Assembly: GCA_001771545.1 (NCBI GenBank)
Contig: MEUC01000008.1
Coordinates: forward strand, 1-63,555
Reading direction: 5' to 3'
From: a candidate division WOR-1 bacterium RIFOXYB2_FULL_42_35
GTDB taxonomy: Bacteria; Margulisbacteria; WOR-1; O2-12-FULL-45-9
Length of the DNA stretch: 63,555 nucleotides
The notes beneath the pieces were generated by a model. That model was given only the letters and a program-made list of their open reading frames with translations, had not been told where the DNA came from and did no database searches. A program made the translations under genes and the position numbers. Below, one piece after another: positions 58,357-63,555 of this stretch. Within the stretch, counting starts at the first letter, position 1. Every line of letters starts with the position of its first letter.

Positions 58357-59198
58357 AATTTTCTTTTCCTAAAATGGGCCCGTAGAAAGGCCGCAGAAAT
58401 GTTCATAATAAAAACAAACAAAACCAAAACTAAGATTGTGCCGTACTGGATCTTGGCCGGCACATTGGGCACCTGCGTAGACAAAACATAAATATGGTAA
58501 GGCAAGACCATGGCCTGGTCAAAAATAGAACGCGGCAAGGCGGGCAAATAAAAAGCTGCCACAGTAAAAAGGATTGGCGCTGTTTCCCCTGCAGCACGTG
58601 ACAAACCTAAAATTGTCCCGGTTAAAATGCCGGGAATTGCATTGGGTAAAACCACCCCCCAAACAGTTTGCCAGCGGGACGCGCCCAAAGAATAGCTAAC
58701 CTCACGAAAAGATTTTGGCACGGTGATTAGGGCTTCACGGCTGGCAGTGACAATTACCGGCAAGGTCATGATTGCCAAGGTTAGCGAGCCGGCTAAAATT
58801 GAAGCGCCAAAATTTAAAAACATCACAAACAAACCCAAACCAAACAAACCATAGACAATGGACGGGATCCCCGCCAAATTAATGATGGAAATCTCAATTA
58901 AGCGCGTTAACCAGTTTTCTGCCGCGTATTCAGTTAAGTAAATTGCCGCCAAGACCCCTAAAGGCAAAGAAAAAGCCATGGTTCCCAGGGTTAGGTATAG
59001 TGTCCCTATAATAGTAGGGAAAATCCCCCCGGCCCGCATCCCTTCCCTTGGCATGCCAAAAATAAAACCCCAGTTTAAGGCTGGTAAACCATGAAATAAA
59101 ATAATAGCAAAGATCGCAACAACCGGGACAATAATGATAATTGTTGCTAAAAGCAGCAAGAAAAACATCAGCTTTTGGATTTTCTTAGGGTCACCCAT
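58350..59198 (-). CDS. pstA: Phosphate ABC transporter permease PstA
   Basis: Inner-membrane permease with six helices. The EAA-type cytosolic loop is FREVSYSLGASRWQTVWGVVLPNAIPGI, and the PstA N-terminus MGDPKKIQKLMFFLLLLATI starts from the ATG at 59198, which has AGGAG eight bases upstream. A TTG start 11 codons earlier is open but weak. About 282 aa. It overlaps pstC by 8 bp and pstB2 by 7 bp. Confidence 0.95.
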   Translation of the reverse strand: MGDPKKIQKLMFFLLLLATIIIIVPVVAIFAIILFHGLPALNWGFIFGMPREGMRAGGIFPTIIGTLYLTLGTMAFSLPLGVLAAIYLTEYAAENWLTRLIEISIINLAGIPSIVYGLFGLGLFVMFLNFGASILAGSLTLAIMTLPVIVTASREALITVPKSFREVSYSLGASRWQTVWGVVLPNAIPGILTGTILGLSRAAGETAPILFTVAAFYLPALPRSIFDQAMVLPYHIYVLSTQVPNVPAKIQYGTILVLVLFVFIMNISAAFLRAHFRKRKLW

Positions 59199-60075
59199 TG
59201 ATGCGTCTCCTGTGTAAAACCAGGTCGGCAATCAGGTTAATAACAAAAGTGATAATAAAAAGGATAAGACCAATTCCAAATAAAGAATAATAATGGGAAC
59301 TGCCGCGGATCACTTCCCCCATTTCCGCCGCTATGGTAGCGGTTAATGTGCGCACCGGCTGAAGAAGAGTGGTAGGCATAATTGCCGCATTACCGGTAAT
59401 CATTAATACTGCCATGGTTTCGCCGATTACCCGGCCAATACCCAGCATAACAGCAGCAATAATACCGGGAAAAGCTGCCGGGATAATTACGCGGCGGATA
59501 GTCTGCCAATGTGTTGCCCCCAAAGCTAAGGCGCCTTGTTTATAGCTTCTGGGCACAGAGGTTATAGCATCTTCAATAATAGAAACAATGGTGGGCATGG
59601 CCATAAAAGCCAGCATAATTGAGCCGGCTAAAGCAGTTAAGCCGCTGCCCAGATGAAAAAAATTTTTAATAAGCGGCGCTAAAACCACAATGCCAATAAA
59701 ACCCAAAACAATGCTGGGAATAGCAGCTAAAAGTTCTATGCCGGTTTTTAAAATGTCCTTGAGCCAGGCAGGCGCCACTTCAGAAATATAAAGAGCCGCG
59801 GCCAAACCAAAAGGGACTGCAATTACAATTGCACCCATGGTAACGAATAAAGAGCCCATCATCAGGGGCAGGAAACCAAACTGAGGAGGATCGGAGATCG
59901 GGTACCAGTTGCGGCCCAATAACACCGCCAACATATTTTCTTTAACAAAAAAAGAAAAGCTCTCTTTGAAGAGAAAGATAAAAATCAAGACCACAATCAA
60001 AACAGCAACAATGCCGCTTAAAAAAATCGCGGCTTCAATTATTTTTTCTAAAAACCTGTTTTTCATTCTGGTCAT
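59191..60075 (-). CDS. pstC: Phosphate ABC transporter permease PstC
   Basis: A 294-aa permease with six predicted helices and the BPD loop VPRSYKQGALALGATHWQTI, then VIIPAAFPGIIAAVMLGIGRVIGETMAVLM. The N-terminal extracytoplasmic loop (AVLLGRNWYPISDPPQFGFLP) is a PstC hallmark. It forms the channel with PstA. It lies 58 bp after the pstS stop, with a small repeat (60088-60125) in the gap. Confidence 0.95.
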   Translation of the reverse strand: MTRMKNRFLEKIIEAAIFLSGIVAVLIVVLIFIFLFKESFSFFVKENMLAVLLGRNWYPISDPPQFGFLPLMMGSLFVTMGAIVIAVPFGLAAALYISEVAPAWLKDILKTGIELLAAIPSIVLGFIGIVVLAPLIKNFFHLGSGLTALAGSIMLAFMAMPTIVSIIEDAITSVPRSYKQGALALGATHWQTIRRVIIPAAFPGIIAAVMLGIGRVIGETMAVLMITGNAAIMPTTLLQPVRTLTATIAAEMGEVIRGSSHYYSLFGIGLILFIITFVINLIADLVLHRRRING

Positions 60076-60087
60076 TTAAAACCCAAC

Positions 60088-60125
60088 CCTACCGCGTAGG
60101 TAACCCTCTTAGGCTCGGCTACGCG
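60088..60125. repeat. Short palindromic element with CGCGTAG/CTACGCG ends, between pstS and pstC
   Basis: CCTACCGCGTAGG (60088-60100) is a small palindrome. CGCGTAG at 60093-60099 and CTACGCG at 60119-60125 form inverted ends, with CCT-CTT-AGG between, the complement of the AAG loop found in the copies at 45-71 and 25946-25972. It may set the level of pstC relative to pstS mRNA. Confidence 0.6.
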
Positions 60126-60133
60126 AGATATAT

Positions 60134-60994
60134 CTATTTTGCCAACGGCACAAAATCCATCTTTAAGACTACTTTTTGGCCAGCGTCACTCAAAATAAAA
60201 GCAATAAAATCCTTAACAGCCTGGCTGGTTTCTTTATCGGTATAAAGCTGCAGCGACCTGGCAATGGGATAGGTTTTATTAGCCACAGATTTGATGCAGG
60301 GAATAAGATAGGGAGAGCTTTCATCTTTAGCCACAGCAATAGATTTTAATTTATCACACATATAACCCAAACCAACATAACCAATAGCAGCAGTATTGCC
60401 AGAAACTTCTTCCACAATAGCCTGGTTAGAAGGCATCATCAAGACAGCTTGGCCAAATTCATTGGGATTTTTGCTGTCACCAAGTTTAACCACATGTTCA
60501 GCAAAGAACACATGGGTGCCGGAATTGCGGTCACGGGAAAGAACCACAATCTTTTTATCCGGCCCGCCTAATTCTTGCCAGTTGGTAATTTTGCCGGAGA
60601 AAACGTCGGACAACTGCTTAATGGTCAGTTTGTTAACCGGGTTTTTAGGGGAAACGACAACAGAAATACCATCATAAGCAACAATAATCTCTTGGGGATC
60701 GAGCCCTAATTTACTGGCTTGCTCAAGTTCTTTTTTTTCTATGTCACGGGAGGACATGGCCAGATCAGTGGTTTTGTTAAGCAGAGCAGCAATGCCTGTG
60801 CCAGATCCACCACCAGTAACAGCCAAAGAAACTTCCGGATTAAGCTTCATGTATTCTTCTGCCCAGGCCTGGCCAAGATTGACCATGGTATCAGAACCTT
60901 TTATCTGGATCGCTTTTTTACCGCCACCGCAGCCAGCCACTAAACCAACCAACAATAAAGCAGCAAACACAAACAGCACAACACGTTTAAACAT
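60134..60994 (-). CDS. pstS: Phosphate-binding lipoprotein PstS
   Basis: Periplasmic phosphate receptor, 286 aa from the ATG at 60994, which has AGGAGG seven bases upstream. The signal peptide ends in a lipobox LVAGC with the lipid-modified C22. Ligand-binding segments are GSDTMVNLGQAWAEEY, GGGSGTGIAALLN, SRDRNSGTHVFF and AIGYVGLGY. The four Pho-box-like repeats at 61046-61082 lie just upstream. Confidence 0.96.
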   Translation of the reverse strand: MFKRVVLFVFAALLLVGLVAGCGGGKKAIQIKGSDTMVNLGQAWAEEYMKLNPEVSLAVTGGGSGTGIAALLNKTTDLAMSSRDIEKKELEQASKLGLDPQEIIVAYDGISVVVSPKNPVNKLTIKQLSDVFSGKITNWQELGGPDKKIVVLSRDRNSGTHVFFAEHVVKLGDSKNPNEFGQAVLMMPSNQAIVEEVSGNTAAIGYVGLGYMCDKLKSIAVAKDESSPYLIPCIKSVANKTYPIARSLQLYTDKETSQAVKDFIAFILSDAGQKVVLKMDFVPLAK

Positions 60995-61045
60995 CTTGAT
61001 CCTCCTAAAAAAGATTGTTAACCTGCTCAAGCATAGGTGATTAAT

Positions 61046-61082
61046 GTTACAGCAATGTTAAGACAATGTTACAAAGAGGTTA
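61046..61082 (-). promoter_or_regulatory. Pho-box-like array: four direct repeats at exact 11-bp period
   Basis: GTTA occurs at 61046, 61057, 61068 and 61079 (TAAC on the coding strand of pstS). The first three are within the longer word AATGTTA. Tandem repeats of this kind at 11-bp spacing are how PhoB/PhoP-type response regulators bind side by side. The array lies 52 bp upstream of the pstS start and reaches into the last codons of pstB3, so pstS probably has its own phosphate-controlled promoter. Confidence 0.75.
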
Positions 61083-61084
61083 AA

Positions 61085-61891
61085 TTAACCAAAACGCCCA
61101 GTAATATAATCTTCAGTCCGTTTATCAGTTGGAGCAGTAAAGATTTTACTGGTCTGGTCAAACTCAACCAACTCTCCCATAAGAAAAAAAGCGGTATAAT
61201 CAGCCACCCTGGCTGCCTGCTGCATATTATGGGTTACAATCACAATAGTATATTTATGTTTCAGCTCATGGATTAATTCTTCGATCTTGCTGGTAGAAAT
61301 AGGATCAAGGGCAGAACATGGCTCATCAAGCAAAATCACTTCCGGTTCAATAGTTAAGGCCCTGGCAATACACAAGCGCTGTTGCTGGCCGCCAGACAAG
61401 CTAATCCCGGGCTTATCAAGGATATCTTTTACTTCCTCCCACAAAGCCGCTCTTTTTAAGCTTTTTTCTACCAACAAATCCAGGTCTGATTTACTCTGCC
61501 GCCCATAAAGTTTTAAGCCTGCTGTTACATTGTCATAAATTGACATGGTGGGAAAAGGCGTTGGTTTTTGGAAAACCATACCGACTTTCCTTCGTAAAGC
61601 TACTGCATCATAGCTACCCTGTAAAATATTCTCGCCATCAAGCAAAATCGTGCCGCTAACCCTGGCGCCTGGCACTGTTTCATGCAAACGGTTTAAGTTG
61701 CGGATAAAGGTTGATTTCCCGCAGCCGGAAGGACCAATAATGGCGGTGACTTTTTTATCGTAAATATCCAGATTAATATTTTGCAAGGCTTGTTTGTCAT
61801 AAAACCAGGCATTAATATTCTTGGCCTGCATTCTCTTGATTTGCTCTTCCACTACTATGATCACCTCGCTTTGTGTTGTTAGTTTTGTCAT
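61085..61891 (-). CDS. pstB: Phosphate ABC transporter ATPase PstB, canonical copy
   Basis: A 268-aa ATPase with every motif intact: Walker A GPSGCGKS (53-60), Q108 in [14 protein letters not shown] at 165-169, Walker [12 protein letters not shown], and H221 in VTHN. The first 18 residues ([18 protein letters not shown]) extend the usual start. AAGGTG precedes the ATG. Unusually it lies upstream of pstS, separate from the two degenerate copies behind pstA. It can homodimerise and may serve the same PstCA or another permease. Confidence 0.95.
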   Translation of the reverse strand: MTKLTTQSEVIIVVEEQIKRMQAKNINAWFYDKQALQNINLDIYDKKVTAIIGPSGCGKSTFIRNLNRLHETVPGARVSGTILLDGENILQGSYDAVALRRKVGMVFQKPTPFPTMSIYDNVTAGLKLYGRQSKSDLDLLVEKSLKRAALWEEVKDILDKPGISLSGGQQQRLCIARALTIEPEVILLDEPCSALDPISTSKIEELIHELKHKYTIVIVTHNMQQAARVADYTAFFLMGELVEFDQTSKIFTAPTDKRTEDYITGRFG

Positions 61892-62256
61892 AGCACACCT
61901 TCGCGCCTAAATTCCGCAGCGAATTTGCTATTATAATAATGGATTTTAGTTAAGCGGAGATGAAAAACATGTTACAAGCAGGTAAAGTCAGCAGATCAAT
62001 TTGCCCGGCTTTAGTTTTCGAATCCCGACCAAAGTCGGGATCTACTCACCAAAGCCAGGCTGTTGAGAGCTCCAAAAAATTAGCAAGTCAAAAAAATATT
62101 GAGATTTAAAGATGTTCAGAATACACCACTCCCTTAGGCGGCGGCAGCCGCAAAATGAACGAACAGGGCGGAGCCTAAATTGCCTAAATTGCCTAAATTG
62201 CCTAAATTGCCTAAATTGCCTTGACACCTAACCCCACATAATCTAGACTATATGGA
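61892..62256. other. Intergenic region upstream of pstB: -10 box, hairpin and 9-bp tandem repeat
   Basis: A TATAAT on the minus strand (61930-61935) lies 38 bp before the pstB start and has no good -35, which would suit an activator-dependent promoter. ATCCCGAC-CAAA-GTCGGGAT (62022-62041) is a perfect hairpin of IS200-end type, nested between GGCTTTA and AAAGCC words. A tandem repeat occupies 62173-62220. No gene is evident. Confidence 0.6.
62173..62220. repeat. 9-bp tandem repeat, five copies plus three bases
   Basis: GCCTAAATT is repeated five times without error from 62173 to 62217, followed by GCC. A period divisible by three keeps both strands free of stops in one frame, but no gene covers it. 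It ends 36 bp before the DUF4143 gene and could vary in copy number among strains. Confidence 0.85.
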
Positions 62257-63414
62257 ATGAAGGGCATATTATCCGAAATTAAAAGGGAGCTAAAAATTGA
62301 TCTTGATGGCAACAATGCCGCTTTTCTCTGGGGTACGCGCAAAGTTGGTAAAACCACCCTGCTCCACCAAAAATTCCCTAAAGCAAAATATTATGACCTA
62401 TTGGATACGGAGCTTAAGACAACCTTGACCCTAAAACCGGCTCTGCTACGGGAAGAAGTTTTAGCCGAAAAACCAGCCTTGGTAATAATAGACGAAATCC
62501 AAAAAGTCCCGGCCCTTTTGGACGAAGTACATTGGTGCCTGGAAAACACCAAAACAAAATTCATCATGTGCGGTTCCAGCGCCAGAAAACTGCGGCACGG
62601 CGCGGCCAATCTGTTGGGTGGCAGGGCTTGGCGCTTTGAATTGTTTCCGCTAACTACCAAGGAATTGGGCAATTGTGACCTGCTCAAAATCTTTAATCAC
62701 GGCTTAATACCCAAGCATTATTTAGAAAAGTCCCCCGAACGCAGCTTAAAAAGCTATGTTTTAGATTATCTTGAGGAAGAAATTAATGCCGAAGCCCTGG
62801 TTAGGAATATCCCGTCTTTTGGCCGTTTTTTGGACGCGGTATCTATCGCTCACGGGCAATTAATTAACTATGCCAATATTGCCAGGGAATGCGGGGTTTC
62901 GCCCAAAACAGCCCGGGAATATTACCAAATACTGCAAGACACCCTTTTAGGCCATGAATTGCCACCCTGGAGAAAAAGCCGTACGCGACGGTTAATTGAA
63001 ACCGCGAAATTTTATCTCTTTGATGTCGGGGTGGTCCGAGCCTTATCGGGCATGAGAATTATCCAGGCCGGCACAGAAGAATTTGGCCGTTTTTTTGAAC
63101 ACTTCTTGATCGAAGAAATCCGCGCTTTTACCTCTTACAAAGAAAAGAACCTGCCTCTGTCCTTTTGGCGCACCAGCACCGGCCTAGAAGTTGACTTGAT
63201 CGTCGGCAACCTTGACCTGGCTATTGAGTTTAAAGCTACTCCTCAGGTCAACAGCCAGCACCTAAAAGGTTTACTAGCTCTAAAAGAAGACCAGAAAGTT
63301 GGCAGGGCTATTATTGTCAGTCTGGACAAAAAATTAAGAACCACGGAAAGCGGCATTGAAATCTTTCCCTGGCAAGAGTTTTGTCAAACTCTTTGGGCCG
63401 GAAAAATCATCTGA
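62257..63414 (+). CDS. AAA-family ATPase with DUF4143 domain
   Basis: A 385-aa protein of the AAA_14/DUF4143 family. Walker A is GTRKVGKTTLL near 26-36 and Walker B VIIDEIQKVP near 85-95. An arginine-rich sensor region follows (CGSSARKLRHGAANLLGGRAWRF). The C-terminal DUF4143 domain carries a nuclease-like pattern EVDLIVG ... AIEFKA (D, then E-x-K). These proteins are common and mobile in bacterial and archaeal genomes; their function is not established. It is monocistronic and followed by transposon-like repeats. Confidence 0.85.
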   Translation: MKGILSEIKRELKIDLDGNNAAFLWGTRKVGKTTLLHQKFPKAKYYDLLDTELKTTLTLKPALLREEVLAEKPALVIIDEIQKVPALLDEVHWCLENTKTKFIMCGSSARKLRHGAANLLGGRAWRFELFPLTTKELGNCDLLKIFNHGLIPKHYLEKSPERSLKSYVLDYLEEEINAEALVRNIPSFGRFLDAVSIAHGQLINYANIARECGVSPKTAREYYQILQDTLLGHELPPWRKSRTRRLIETAKFYLFDVGVVRALSGMRIIQAGTEEFGRFFEHFLIEEIRAFTSYKEKNLPLSFWRTSTGLEVDLIVGNLDLAIEFKATPQVNSQHLKGLLALKEDQKVGRAIIVSLDKKLRTTESGIEIFPWQEFCQTLWAGKII

Positions 63415-63457
63415 CATTAGTATAGGTAAAGAATTCGGGATTGGCAAGCTTTATCTA

Positions 63458-63512
63458 TTTGGTGTAGCACCAAAGTAGTAATGTTACACATGGCCAAAGT
63501 AGAAATGTTACA
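63458..63512 (+). repeat. Hairpin and 24-bp-spaced direct repeat before a partial ORF
   Basis: TTTGGTG-TAG-CACCAAA (63458-63474) overlaps two near-identical 19-bp words (CCAAAGTAG then AATGTTACA) at 63470-63488 and 63494-63512 that differ at one base. Such repeats ahead of a new ORF resemble insertion-sequence end binding sites. Confidence 0.55.
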
Positions 63513-63538
63513 TTTCTTAAAAAGGAGTGTGACAAATA

Positions 63539-63555
63539 ATGGCCAAACAAGAGGT
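63539..63555 (+). CDS. Start of a gene cut by the window edge, possibly a transposase
   Basis: AAGGAG precedes ATG GCC AAA CAA GAG, giving MAKQE before the window ends. The direct repeats upstream and my recollection of similar starts in insertion-sequence transposases suggest a mobile element, but five residues cannot identify it. Confidence 0.4.

Noticed and set aside
62173..62220. CRISPR array
   Set aside because: The units are 9 bp with no spacers. No other CRISPR-like repeat or cas gene was found in the window.

Overview
The window reads as chromosome from an uncultured, diderm, probably fermentative or acetogenic bacterium of moderate GC. The outer-membrane gene lptD indicates a diderm envelope. 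Other markers are formate--tetrahydrofolate ligase, the MEP isoprenoid genes dxs and ispD, a GuaB3-type IMP-dehydrogenase relative (a subfamily I associate with Cyanobacteria and Actinobacteria) and an E. hirae-order V-type ATPase with sodium ligands. Together these fit a Margulisbacteria/Saganbacteria (WOR-1)-like lineage. That assignment is inference; there is no rRNA gene here to test it.

Layout. (1) 1-4786, minus strand: an accessory operon of Bro-N protein, type IIG restriction-modification enzyme, small membrane protein and PIN-like protein. (2) 4843-7675: fhs, a 65-aa orphan, a DUF4160/DUF2442 pair and a probable antirepressor remnant. (3) 7755-13117, minus strand: a two-gene operon of a SWIM-SNF2 helicase and a 976-aa protein joining an archaeo-eukaryotic-type primase, an SF2 helicase and a PLD nuclease (the TOTE conflict-system core architecture). 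A decayed IS200 transposase and HEPN/MNT remnants lie upstream. (4) 13757-17951: dxs, divergent PAP2, ispD, M24 peptidase and aroQ. (5) 18047-25761: class A PBP, phosphohexomutase, parvulin/TPR protein, ftsX, ftsE and glyA. (6) 26032-31596: YgiT zinc finger with GuaB3, a hypothetical protein, guaA, mltG and ruvX. (7) 31577-46136, minus strand: dense housekeeping operons (alaS, tmk, lptD, dnaB, then metG-beta, pyrG, CorC-like, dgkA, ybeY, murA, wecB, wecA-like), with a SIMPL gene on the plus strand. (8) 47236-55996, plus strand: a MNT-HEPN toxin-antitoxin pair running directly into a complete nine-gene V-ATPase operon. (9) 56130-61891, minus strand: a phosphate operon pstB3-pstS-pstC-pstA-pstB2-pstB1-phoU. 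(10) 62257 to end: an AAA/DUF4143 ATPase and the first codons of a probable transposase.

The strongest novelty candidates are four. First, two adjacent pstB paralogues have key-motif losses that all fall on the same composite ATP site if they heterodimerise, beside a third canonical pstB. Second, the SNF2 plus primase-helicase-PLD operon is a candidate defence system. Third, a MNT-HEPN module is translationally joined to a V-ATPase operon whose E and C subunits are short. Fourth, there are small palindromic, MITE-like families, in-frame low-complexity inserts in core enzymes, and several promoters placed so close to the start codon that the mRNAs should be leaderless or nearly so. No rRNA, tRNA or CRISPR array was found.
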